The notes beneath the pieces were generated by a model, which saw only the letters and a list, made by a program, of their open reading frames with translations, searched no databases and was not told the DNA's origin. A stretch of DNA of 7,887 nt from Spirochaetales bacterium (GTDB taxonomy: Bacteria; Spirochaetota; Spirochaetia; DSM-27196; SLST01): the NCBI GenBank assembly GCA_028284845.1, contig JANQQY010000696.1, forward strand, positions 1 through 7,887. The letters run 5' to 3'. The translations under genes were made by a program, and so were the position numbers. Below, in pieces: positions 1 to 6,916 of the stretch (positions are counted from its first letter, which is position 1; each line of letters starts with the position of its first letter).

Positions 1-1182
1 AGGACGACAAGCGACAAAGCGACCGGGCGTCGGATCGTGCAGCTGACTCAGGGCGAGGGATTCTGCTACCCGCTCTACTACTTCATTCCGTCTGTCACCA
101 AGGAGGGCAGATACCTCATTCACCACCGGGCCGAAGCGGGCGAGGTCCAACTGCATCGTCTCGATCTCTCGAACGGTGAGTCGGTACAGATCACAGACGG
201 CACCTGTGAGGACACACATTGGCGTCAATGGTGCGTCAACTCCGGAAGCGGTGTCCTGGATCATCGGAGCGTCTTGAACGTCTCCCGCGGTGAGGTCATC
301 TACTTTGACGGGCCAATCGGGAACGAGGTGCGCACCGTTGACGTCGAGACTCTCAACGATCGGCTGCTCTTCACGCTGCCGGACGACCGCATCGCCATTG
401 GGCAGAATTGCACCACCACGGACGGCGATTGGTTCGTCTATATCCATGCCGACCGAGAGCTCTATCTCTCCATGTTCGACGAGAACCGCCGCACGAGCAT
501 GGTAAAGCGATCACTCGCGAAGGGCACGCAACTGGCAGCCTATCATATCGCAAGCGGAGAACATCGGTCCCTGCTCTCCATCAACAGTCCTATCCATCAC
601 GTCCTCGCGATCGATGAGACGAGATTGCTCTTTTGCCACCCGGCGACTGAGAACGGAATGCTCCTCGCGGACATCAACGGGGGGTGGTACACACATTTGC
701 GAACACAGGATGTGCAGGGCGGGACGGTCTGCCATTTTGTGAGCACGAAACGCGGAGTAGCCTATGAGGTGCTTGGTCCGGATCTGGCAGGTTCGGTTGC
801 GGGGCTCTACGACCCGTCGAGTCACGACCGATTCGAGTTTCCTCTGCCCACACGTCTTGGGTACACCCACACCGGATGTGATCCTGAGGGCAAACACCTC
901 TTCTTCGAGAGCATGACAGATTGGAGTAATGGTCCTGACTGTGTCCACGATATGCACTATCTGCTTCGTCATCACGAGAGAGGCGACGATGAGTGGCTCG
1001 CGCTCACAGGCAATCGCCGGACCTACGGGGTGGGGCAGAAGTCACACTTTCATCCGCGGTTTACCCCGGATGGCCAGTGGATCATCTACACAGACGGAGA
1101 CCAGCGGACAGAGTCCAATCACATCCATCTGCTGGATGCGACCGACCTGCCGGGCACGGCGGGACTTCGTGATCTCGTGTAG
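1..1182 (+). CDS. ogl: Oligogalacturonate lyase (PL22-type beta-propeller), 5'-partial
   Basis: Cytoplasmic lyase expected to cleave unsaturated digalacturonate and short oligogalacturonides by beta-elimination, releasing 5-keto-4-deoxyuronate for the pectin pathway. The reading frame is open from base 1. The first start-like codon is GTG at 37, but the codons before it (…DKATGRRIV|QLTQ) already match the family's N-terminal D-x-x-TG-x-x-V-x-x-LT stretch, so the true start probably lies upstream of the window. Counting from GTG 37, PD40/WD40-like blades recur, for example around VTKEGRYL near residue 20 and FTPDGQWIIYTD at 342-353. From memory, Yersinia Ogl uses His242 as base and His287, Gln350, His353 and His355 as metal ligands. 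Here H233, H278, Q334, H337 and H339 fit, with the 45-residue His-His gap and the Q-x-x-H-x-H pattern both kept. A family 'FCH' motif is present at 199-201. Its length of about 380 residues is near the usual. It is followed 38 bases later by transporter genes. The main alternative is a propeller protein of related fold with another uronide substrate. Confidence 0.85.
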   Translation, partial: RTTSDKATGRRIVQLTQGEGFCYPLYYFIPSVTKEGRYLIHHRAEAGEVQLHRLDLSNGESVQITDGTCEDTHWRQWCVNSGSGVLDHRSVLNVSRGEVIYFDGPIGNEVRTVDVETLNDRLLFTLPDDRIAIGQNCTTTDGDWFVYIHADRELYLSMFDENRRTSMVKRSLAKGTQLAAYHIASGEHRSLLSINSPIHHVLAIDETRLLFCHPATENGMLLADINGGWYTHLRTQDVQGGTVCHFVSTKRGVAYEVLGPDLAGSVAGLYDPSSHDRFEFPLPTRLGYTHTGCDPEGKHLFFESMTDWSNGPDCVHDMHYLLRHHERGDDEWLALTGNRRTYGVGQKSHFHPRFTPDGQWIIYTDGDQRTESNHIHLLDATDLPGTAGLRDLV

Positions 1183-1220
1183 AGAGCGCAAGATCCGTCA
1201 ACATATATCAAGAGCGATCA

Positions 1221-2189
1221 TTGTGGGATCCGCTGATCCCGACTGACAATGGTCGCGTGGCAGAGCTACGACTCAGGAAGCGAAGCTTCTTTGGACGACA
1301 CAACATTGAATTTCTCCTGCTGATCCTTCCAGCGCTCGCCGTGACGATCGTCTACCGGTACCTGCCCATGGGCGGACTGGTTATTGCGTTCAAGGACTAC
1401 CGCCCGGGCATTGGAATTGCCGCGAGCGACTGGGTTGGATTCCAGAACTTTGAGTTCTTCTTTGCATCCGATCAGGTCTGGAACGTGACTCGGAACACCC
1501 TGCTGTACAACCTGGCATTCATCGTGACCGGGACGGTCACCGCCATCACCTTTGCGATCCTCCTCTACGAGGTCTCATCCCGAAGTGCCGTCAAGACGTA
1601 TCAGACGCTCTTTCTGCTTCCCTACTTCCTCTCCTGGGTTGTCGTTGGAATCATCATGTACGGATTCCTCAACGCCCGCCTTGGCATTGCCAACCCGATC
1701 ATCGAGCGATTTGGTGGGACCGCGGTCGAGTGGTACGCGGATCCTCGTCCGTGGCCTGGGCTGCTCCTGTTCACGAATGTCTGGAAGTGGTCCGGCTACA
1801 ACATGATCATCTACTACGCGGCACTCATGGGGATCGACCCAACGCTCTTTGAGGCGGCGGAGATTGACGGCGCAGGATGGTTTCGAAAGGTCTTCGCGAT
1901 CACCATTCCCATGCTGATGCCGGTTGCAGTGGTGATGCTCATTCTCTCGCTCGGCCGAATCTTCTTTGCCGACTTTGGGATGTTCTTTCAGCTCACCCAG
2001 CAAAGCCCGCTTCTCCTCGAGTCGACCGATGTCATCAACTGGTTCACCTATCGAGCGTTGATTGAGCTTCGCGACTACGGAATGTCTTCAGCGATTGGCC
2101 TCTACCAATCGGTGATTGGGTTCATCCTGATCATCGTTACGAACTGGGCCGCACGCCGCATGAGCGGCAATGAGAGTCAACTGTTTTGA
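1221..2189 (+). CDS. Sugar ABC transporter permease, LplB-like (CUT1)
   Basis: Inner-membrane permease subunit of a binding-protein-dependent carbohydrate importer; it should pair with the next gene to form the channel. About six hydrophobic segments are visible, near residues 30-50, 92-116, 129-151, 178-202, 230-252 and 288-308. The cytoplasmic ATPase-contact loop reads EAAEIDGAG at 211-219, followed by IPMLMP, the classic EAA motif. The stretch YLPMGGLVIAFKDYRPG after the first segment is typical of LplB-type permeases. The start is uncertain. TTG at 1221 has a weak AAGAG (1210-1214) upstream. GTG at 1257 gives a shorter, more family-like basic N-terminus (MAELRLRKR) but has no visible ribosome site. 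The TTG is given as the outer bound. The 3' end overlaps the next permease by 4 nt, so the two are probably translationally coupled. Substrate is inferred from the lyase gene upstream. Confidence 0.92.
   Translation: MWDPLIPTDNGRVAELRLRKRSFFGRHNIEFLLLILPALAVTIVYRYLPMGGLVIAFKDYRPGIGIAASDWVGFQNFEFFFASDQVWNVTRNTLLYNLAFIVTGTVTAITFAILLYEVSSRSAVKTYQTLFLLPYFLSWVVVGIIMYGFLNARLGIANPIIERFGGTAVEWYADPRPWPGLLLFTNVWKWSGYNMIIYYAALMGIDPTLFEAAEIDGAGWFRKVFAITIPMLMPVAVVMLILSLGRIFFADFGMFFQLTQQSPLLLESTDVINWFTYRALIELRDYGMSSAIGLYQSVIGFILIIVTNWAARRMSGNESQLF
1225..1240 (+). promoter_or_regulatory. Small mRNA hairpin at the first permease start
   Basis: GGGATC (1225-1230) and GATCCC (1235-1240) form a perfect 6-bp stem around a CGCT loop. 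It lies between the two candidate starts of the permease gene (TTG 1221 and GTG 1257). If GTG is used, it is in the leader, just upstream of the start; if TTG is used, it is coding. No T-run follows, so it is not an intrinsic terminator. A role in setting translation is only a possibility, and a chance stem of this size is not excluded. Confidence 0.3.
2172..2176 (+). promoter_or_regulatory. Ribosome-binding site for the second permease
   Basis: GAGAG lies 9 nt before the TTG at 2186-2188, inside the last codons of the preceding gene. It supports the TTG as start: TTG and the upstream TGA stop share bases (TTGA, 2186-2189), a normal arrangement for coupled translation. The next in-frame ATG is at 2264 and would put the start at the edge of the first membrane segment. 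Confidence 0.5.
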
Positions 2190-3124
2190 GTAGCACCACG
2201 CTCCGTACGCCGGGGGCCATCAGCGCAGCGAAGTTTCGCTCGAGACGACAGTTCCGGCCAAAGATGCTCCTTGTCCATCTGATCCTTGGCCTCTTTGGGA
2301 TCTGCTGCGTCGTTCCCCTGATCATGGTGATCTCGATATCGTTTTCGAGCGAGAGTGCCATCCTCTCCACCGGTTATCGGCTCCTCCCCGTCGGGCTCAC
2401 GGCGAGTGCCTACTCGCACATTTTTGATCGTGCAGATCAGCTGATCGCCGCCTATCGAAACAGCATCATCGTCACCGCTGTCGGCACGGCGCTTGGGACT
2501 GCGATCATGGCCGGCGCCTCCTACGCGCTCTCACGGAAAGAGTTCCGTGGTTCGCTCGTGTTCACCTTCCTCTTTATGTTTCCGCTGCTCTTCAGCGGCG
2601 GCCTCGTTCCCACTTACATCCTCATGGTCCGATACCTCGGTCTGCTCGATTCCTACTGGGCGCTCATCCTGCCGTTCTTGGTCAACCCGTGGCATGTCTT
2701 CCTGCTGCGAGCCTACATGCAGTCGATCCCGCAAGATGTCGTTGAGTCGGCCCGGATCGACGGCGCCTACGAGGCCCAGATTTTCACGCGGATCATCGTA
2801 CCAATGACGTCGGCCGGTATCGCGGCTGTGGCACTCCTCCTCTCGCTCCTCTACTGGAACGACTGGTACAACGCGCTCCTCTATATCAACGACGCGGCAC
2901 TGGCGCCGCTTCAGTTCTGGATGATGCGCGTCATGACCAACATTCGATTTCTGCTGGACGTGGACACGCTTGTTGGCGGCGATGTGATGATGGTTGAAGA
3001 CCTCCCCAACGAGACGGCGCGGATGGCGATGGTAGTGCTCGCCGCCGGCCCAATGCTCATCGTGTACCCCTTCTTCCAGCGTTACTTCACCAAAGGAATC
3101 CGAGTTGGGTCAATCAAGGGATAG
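2186..3124 (+). CDS. Sugar ABC transporter permease, YtcP/LplC-like (CUT1)
   Basis: Second inner-membrane permease, partner of the LplB-like protein just upstream. After a basic N-terminal tail (residues 1-26, rich in Arg/Lys), a first membrane segment covers about 27-51, and further hydrophobic segments lie near 92-113, 126-147, 155-172, 208-228 and 281-300. The ATPase-contact EAA loop is ESARIDGAYE at 187-196, with the expected downstream P in IIVPMTSAG. The internal YWNDWYNALLYI and the C-terminal FFQRYFTKGIRVGSIKG, ending a few residues after the last helix, are hallmarks of the YtcP/LplC group. The TTG start is chosen because it overlaps the upstream stop codon and has a GAGAG at suitable distance. 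No ATP-binding subunit is encoded with the two permeases, so an MsmX/UgpC-type shared ATPase from elsewhere is likely. Confidence 0.93.
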   Translation: MSSTTLRTPGAISAAKFRSRRQFRPKMLLVHLILGLFGICCVVPLIMVISISFSSESAILSTGYRLLPVGLTASAYSHIFDRADQLIAAYRNSIIVTAVGTALGTAIMAGASYALSRKEFRGSLVFTFLFMFPLLFSGGLVPTYILMVRYLGLLDSYWALILPFLVNPWHVFLLRAYMQSIPQDVVESARIDGAYEAQIFTRIIVPMTSAGIAAVALLLSLLYWNDWYNALLYINDAALAPLQFWMMRVMTNIRFLLDVDTLVGGDVMMVEDLPNETARMAMVVLAAGPMLIVYPFFQRYFTKGIRVGSIKG

Positions 3125-3126
3125 AA

Positions 3127-3141
3127 CGGGCGGTACGCCCG
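3127..3141 (+). promoter_or_regulatory. Intergenic mRNA hairpin before the binding-protein gene
   Basis: CGGGCG (3127-3132) and CGCCCG (3136-3141) make an all-G/C 6-bp stem with a GTA loop, directly after the permease stop codon. What follows (CGAGAATACATTC) has no T-run, so it is not a standard terminator. In transporter operons a hairpin at this place can protect the downstream or upstream mRNA end and help make more binding protein than permease. That role is inferred here from position only. Confidence 0.45.
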
Positions 3142-3156
3142 CGAGAATACATTCAA

Positions 3157-3162
3157 AAGGAG
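3157..3162 (+). promoter_or_regulatory. Strong Shine-Dalgarno of the binding-protein gene
   Basis: AAGGAG ends 7 nt before the ATG at 3170. This is the best ribosome site in the window. It fixes the start and contrasts with the TTG starts and weak sites of the two permeases, in keeping with the excess of binding protein usual for these importers. Confidence 0.8.
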
Positions 3163-3169
3163 AGCGAAC

Positions 3170-4648
3170 ATGAAGAGAACGATGTGCGTTCCGGTGTTCC
3201 TGATTGCGATTGCAGTAGCCGGCTTTGCGACCGGCACTGAGGAGACGGGCGAGGCGCCCGAACTCATCTGGTATGTTCCAGGCGGCGGAGGCTATCCGTA
3301 CGACCCCGCCGAAGTAGAGCTTGTCGTGGAAGCGGCGAATGAGATCTTGCTTTCTGAGATTGGAGCGACGATTCGAATGGAAGTGCCTGGACCATCTGGT
3401 GACTTCAATACAAAGGTTCCTCTCCTATTGGCCGCGGGCGAAGACATGGATGTCGTCTGGACCTCGCACTGGAGCAACGTCTGGCGAGACAACGCGAGGA
3501 ACGGCTACTACGAGCCGCTCGACGATCTGCTCCAGGCGAATGCTCCCAGCCTGTGGGCGGGCGAGTCAGCCTTCATGGACGGGTTCCGGATAGACGGCGA
3601 TCTCTACGCAGCACTTCTCCGGGGACCGAACCAGAGCACCTCTGAGATGCGGATTCGGGCCGACATCGCGGAAGCCCTTGAGCTCGACGAGTCGTCACGG
3701 ATTACCAGCCTTGAAGAGGTGAACGCGTTTATGACGCAGGTTGCCGAACTCTCGGACGATGCCTACCTGAGTGCCTATCGAGTTCCGGCCACCGGACCGT
3801 TGATGGTGAGTGCGATGATGCCTTTCTTTGGTCATCACGAGCTCGGCGTGCTTCCCGGTCTCCTCAAGGTCGATGCTGCGAGCGGTGAGATCGTTCAGGT
3901 CTATCGCAGTGAGCAGTATCGTCAAGTCTTTGAGATGATGAGCGCGTGGGCGGACGCCGGGTATGTGACTCCGGATGCTCTGACGGTGAAGGACGATGAA
4001 TGGGGCGGGCTCTGGCGCGACGGGCAATTGCCTACCTACTTTCACCTGAGCTACCAGCCGGGGAACCCTCGGATCAACCGTCCGAATCTCCAGGCGCTTC
4101 GTGTTCCGATTGGTACGCCGGTTCTTGCGCCGTCGAACGAAGGGTCGCTCATGGCAATCACCAGCACCTCAGACCACAAGGAGCTCTCGGCCGCATTCCT
4201 TGATCAGCTCTACTCGAATGCCGACATTGCGAATCTGGTTGTGTTTGGCATCGAAGACCGTCACTACAGTTTGGACGGACCCAATGCAACCGTGGATGGC
4301 GCGGCAGGGTACAATACGGGCCTTGGATGGGCGCTTGCGAACCCTCGGATTATTCACTTGACTCCAGGTGTTGCCCCGGAGGCCCGTGAGATCAATGCCG
4401 CCTACTTGGAGACGGCTCTGAATCCAGTCTACTCCGGGTTCGTTCCGAACACAGATGATCTCAAGACGGAGATCGCCAACGTGACGAGCGTCTTCTCGCA
4501 GTACGCCGGACCCATCGGGCTCGGACTGGCAGGCCCCGTTGATGAAGCAATCGCCGACTTCAACGAGCGCCTCGACTCCGCCGGTCTTCAGACGATCGTG
4601 ACGGAGCTTCAATCGCAGATGGACGCCTTCCTCGCGACAAAGCAATAG
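3170..4648 (+). CDS. Extracellular sugar-binding protein with DUF3502-like C-terminus
   Basis: Substrate-binding component of the ABC importer encoded by the two upstream permeases (LplA-like, family 1 solute-binding fold). Residues 1-20 form a signal peptide: basic MKR, a hydrophobic core at about 7-17, then GFATG, with likely signal peptidase I cleavage near A20. The only cysteine seen is C6, ahead of the hydrophobic core, so there is no lipobox and the protein should be soluble in a periplasm. Cluster-1-type features follow: a GDFNTKVPLLLAAGEDMDVVW stretch near residues 80-100, and a Trp/Tyr-rich central region expected in a sugar site. From about N418 to the end (NPVYSGFVPN … AGLQTIVTELQSQMDAFL) the sequence resembles DUF3502, found at the end of LplA-type binding proteins. 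Its 492 residues are normal for the group. The ligand cannot be read from sequence; pectin oligosaccharides are inferred from the neighbouring lyase. Confidence 0.92.
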   Translation: MKRTMCVPVFLIAIAVAGFATGTEETGEAPELIWYVPGGGGYPYDPAEVELVVEAANEILLSEIGATIRMEVPGPSGDFNTKVPLLLAAGEDMDVVWTSHWSNVWRDNARNGYYEPLDDLLQANAPSLWAGESAFMDGFRIDGDLYAALLRGPNQSTSEMRIRADIAEALELDESSRITSLEEVNAFMTQVAELSDDAYLSAYRVPATGPLMVSAMMPFFGHHELGVLPGLLKVDAASGEIVQVYRSEQYRQVFEMMSAWADAGYVTPDALTVKDDEWGGLWRDGQLPTYFHLSYQPGNPRINRPNLQALRVPIGTPVLAPSNEGSLMAITSTSDHKELSAAFLDQLYSNADIANLVVFGIEDRHYSLDGPNATVDGAAGYNTGLGWALANPRIIHLTPGVAPEAREINAAYLETALNPVYSGFVPNTDDLKTEIANVTSVFSQYAGPIGLGLAGPVDEAIADFNERLDSAGLQTIVTELQSQMDAFLATKQ

Positions 4649-4654
4649 GGAGCG

Positions 4655-6916
4655 ATGAGCGAATCAGAGTCGGTCCACGGCGACCGATGGCTTGAGCTGG
4701 ATCTCTACTGGTTCAGGCGGACTGAGATTGAAGGGAGTGCGCGCGAGTTTCTCGCGCGTTACTCTCCTTTCTTTCGCGGTGCATCCGGCCTGAAGGGCGT
4801 TATCCTCAATCCGGGTTGGTTGATCGACTACATAGCGGAGTGGTCAGGAAACCTGGGCCAACGGCTACCCTTGCAAAAGGAGATGAAACACTGGGTTCGT
4901 GCCGAGATATCGGGTCCTCTTCTGGGGACCAACAAGGAGCGCGAGCAGCAGTGGCGAGAACGATTTGCGAGCGGGGAACCAATCGCGAGGATCGAGTACG
5001 AACCGTGGACCTATCGCGAGCTCGGGGAGTTGGCGAATGCGATCCGCGCCGAGGCCCGTCGCCGTAACCTTGGCAGAGTTCTCGTTGGAACGTTGACCCT
5101 CGGCTGGTTCCGAGCCTACGACGGCGAGGGATCGGTGTTTGGAACCCGGCACCCCGAGGTCTTCATCGACGAGCAACTCTTTAATCAGTTCGCCGCCCTC
5201 ACTGCGGACCCTGTCTCCTACGCAGCCTATCCCAATGGGATTCCCGCAGGCACGCCCATCCAGGAGTTCTTGGCAATGCAATGGGGCGACCTCTCCAAGA
5301 GCGTCGGACTTGATGCGATTGTTCTCCGGGATGGGATGATCGGCTCTGCCTGCTACGTGCGGCGTGGCCCCTATGGACGACGCGCACCGGAGGATCCGGT
5401 CGTCGCGACCAGGTGGTCAGCCCGGACGGCTGCGATGATCCGTCGTATGAAAGAGGAGAACCCGGACGCGCTCGTTGTTGGCTACTCCTACGGCGCGAGT
5501 GCGACCGGCGAGTGGCGGACCAATCTTGTGGACATCGAGGCGATCGCGAAGGAGGGCTACCTTGACGTCTACATCGACCAGACCTGGGGTGGCGCATGGA
5601 ATGAGGTAGGCTATACGCCGCATCATCTATGGGGCTTCGCCCACGTGGGCTACACCTTTCAGCACGCCTACATGTTGCTCCATCAGGCGATGCTCGCGGG
5701 CTCGCGCGTACGCCACTACGGCCTCATCAACACCTGGGACGCCTGGGAATCGTTTGCGCCCATGCTCGGCTCCCGTGAGAGATTGCGGTGGGAGATTTGG
5801 GCCTATAGCCATGCAGCGGCAAAGATGCCTGACGGACTGAGCTTCCCGCGTGGTGCATACGTCTCCTGGTGCAACAGGGGTCATGACCTCATCCCGGAAC
5901 ACCTGGTTCACTGGCTGAGCAGCGAGATCAACGAGGCGTTCGCCCATGCCGGCCGCGTACACGGCATTCCCGGCCCAACGCTTGTTTACAACCGTTCGGC
6001 ATTACAATGGATGGCGTCGGAAAATCCGCAAGGCGAGATCAAGGAATGGATCGATGAGCAGGCAGCCTGCGTCTCAAAGTGGTCGCTCCCCATTGGCGCG
6101 ATTGCTCGGCTTGATGCTCTACCGCACGATCCTCCGGATCTCACGATCTTTCAGACTCCGGTCCATCTATCGGACGATCAGGAGCGCACGATTCGCGAGC
6201 TCATTCGGAGTGGCCGGGCCGTCGCAATCTTCGCTGATCCAGCCAATGGCGTTGACAGGACGATCGCCTCCGACCTCGGGCTATACGAACACTCTGGCGA
6301 GTCGGGAGAGCTCGCCACAACTGGAACGCTGAGTCCACGTGCGGCCGAGCTTGGCACGGATCTTTCGAAGTCATTTCGTCTCTTCCACGTGAAGACCGGG
6401 TCGGCTCGATCGACGGACCTCACGGATGTCTACTCTGTTGACGGTATTCCACGGCTTCTCTCCTCAACCGACCGAGGGAGAAATGTCTCAATCTGGGATC
6501 CACCCGACCGTGCGCTCAATACGCTTCCAGAAGATCCAGCGCTACTCCATCTGCCGACCGGTACCGATCTTGGGAGTCCCGTCCCATTCGTACTCGCCTC
6601 CCGGGTCCTCAATGCGCAGCTTGCCGCTGCCGGGGCGATACACGTAGAGGAGATCGATCCGGATCGGCCCATTCACCTACTTCTCTGGCAGATGTCCGAT
6701 GGTAGTTACGACATTCTCGTTGCGCAGTTGGAGGAGGGCGTTGCATCCACTACCGAGGGTATCTCACGCATCAAACTCTTCGTTCCGGATGCTGAGTCCG
6801 CGACAGATCGCTGGTCGGAACAGGAGCTGCGCGTGGAAGGCGCCCGCATCATCGTTGAACTTACATACGGGCAAACGAGGTTGCTGAACGTCCGTGTGCG
6901 CAAGCCACTACGTTAG
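4655..6916 (+). CDS. Putative glycoside hydrolase-like protein of unidentified family (TIM barrel plus GATase-like domain)
   Basis: I cannot name this 753-residue family. No signal peptide or membrane segment is seen, so it is probably cytoplasmic. Residues ~12-430 look like a TIM barrel. Strand-like stretches carry conserved-looking polar or aromatic ends: GVILNPGW (48-55), VLVGTLTLGW (142-151), LDAIVLRDG (219-227), VVGYSYGAS (274-282), LDVYIDQTWGGAWNE (303-317), HYGLINTWDAWE (354-365) and YVSWCNRG (402-409). Acid candidates are D226, E286, D308, E317 and E365; which are catalytic is unknown. Residues ~490-545 (LTIFQTPVHLSDDQ … ELIRSGRAVAIF) resemble the amidotransferase-fold domain that follows the barrel in GH42 enzymes. 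The tail (~670-753) is beta-rich. ATG 4655 follows the previous stop by 6 nt and is the only good start: the in-frame TAG at 4646 bars extension. Its AGGGAG (4647-4652) is unusually close. It shares the operon with a pectin lyase and importer, suggesting action on an imported oligosaccharide. Confidence 0.8.
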   Translation: MSESESVHGDRWLELDLYWFRRTEIEGSAREFLARYSPFFRGASGLKGVILNPGWLIDYIAEWSGNLGQRLPLQKEMKHWVRAEISGPLLGTNKEREQQWRERFASGEPIARIEYEPWTYRELGELANAIRAEARRRNLGRVLVGTLTLGWFRAYDGEGSVFGTRHPEVFIDEQLFNQFAALTADPVSYAAYPNGIPAGTPIQEFLAMQWGDLSKSVGLDAIVLRDGMIGSACYVRRGPYGRRAPEDPVVATRWSARTAAMIRRMKEENPDALVVGYSYGASATGEWRTNLVDIEAIAKEGYLDVYIDQTWGGAWNEVGYTPHHLWGFAHVGYTFQHAYMLLHQAMLAGSRVRHYGLINTWDAWESFAPMLGSRERLRWEIWAYSHAAAKMPDGLSFPRGAYVSWCNRGHDLIPEHLVHWLSSEINEAFAHAGRVHGIPGPTLVYNRSALQWMASENPQGEIKEWIDEQAACVSKWSLPIGAIARLDALPHDPPDLTIFQTPVHLSDDQERTIRELIRSGRAVAIFADPANGVDRTIASDLGLYEHSGESGELATTGTLSPRAAELGTDLSKSFRLFHVKTGSARSTDLTDVYSVDGIPRLLSSTDRGRNVSIWDPPDRALNTLPEDPALLHLPTGTDLGSPVPFVLASRVLNAQLAAAGAIHVEEIDPDRPIHLLLWQMSDGSYDILVAQLEEGVASTTEGISRIKLFVPDAESATDRWSEQELRVEGARIIVELTYGQTRLLNVRVRKPLR
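4740..4758 (+). other. GC-rich inverted repeat inside the 5' part of the unidentified enzyme gene
   Basis: CGCGCGAG (4740-4747) and CTCGCGCG (4751-4758) form a perfect 8-bp stem with a TTT loop, about 85 nt after the ATG at 4655. It encodes part of SAREFLARYS. It could fold in the mRNA and slow early translation or cap a processed transcript, or it may be a by-product of GC-rich codon use. There is no T-run after it. Confidence 0.35.

Noticed and set aside
511..975. Open frame of 154 codons on the - strand inside the lyase gene
   Set aside because: No domain-like pattern in the translation, and it is fully antisense to a gene with conserved catalytic residues.
1183..1220. Possible promoter in the gap before the first permease (ATATAT near 1203-1208 as a -10)
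   Set aside because: No -35-like element stands at proper distance (AGAGAG occupies the place), and the gap is only 38 bases within what looks like one operon.
3127..3141. Intrinsic terminator between permease and binding-protein genes
   Set aside because: The stem is only 6 bp and no T-run follows, so termination is not supported; kept only as a small hairpin.
3185..3187. Cysteine 6 of the binding protein as a lipoprotein anchor
   Set aside because: It lies before the hydrophobic core of the signal peptide, so it cannot be the +1 residue of a lipobox.
4169..4645. Long open frame (158 codons) on the - strand opposite the end of the binding-protein gene
   Set aside because: Its translation has no recognisable domain, and it lies wholly antisense to a well-supported gene; such frames are common opposite GC-rich genes.
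4655..6916. Assigning the large enzyme directly as a GH42 beta-galactosidase
   Set aside because: Only the overall domain order suggests GH42. I could not see the usual acid/base and nucleophile motifs, so a named activity would be a guess.
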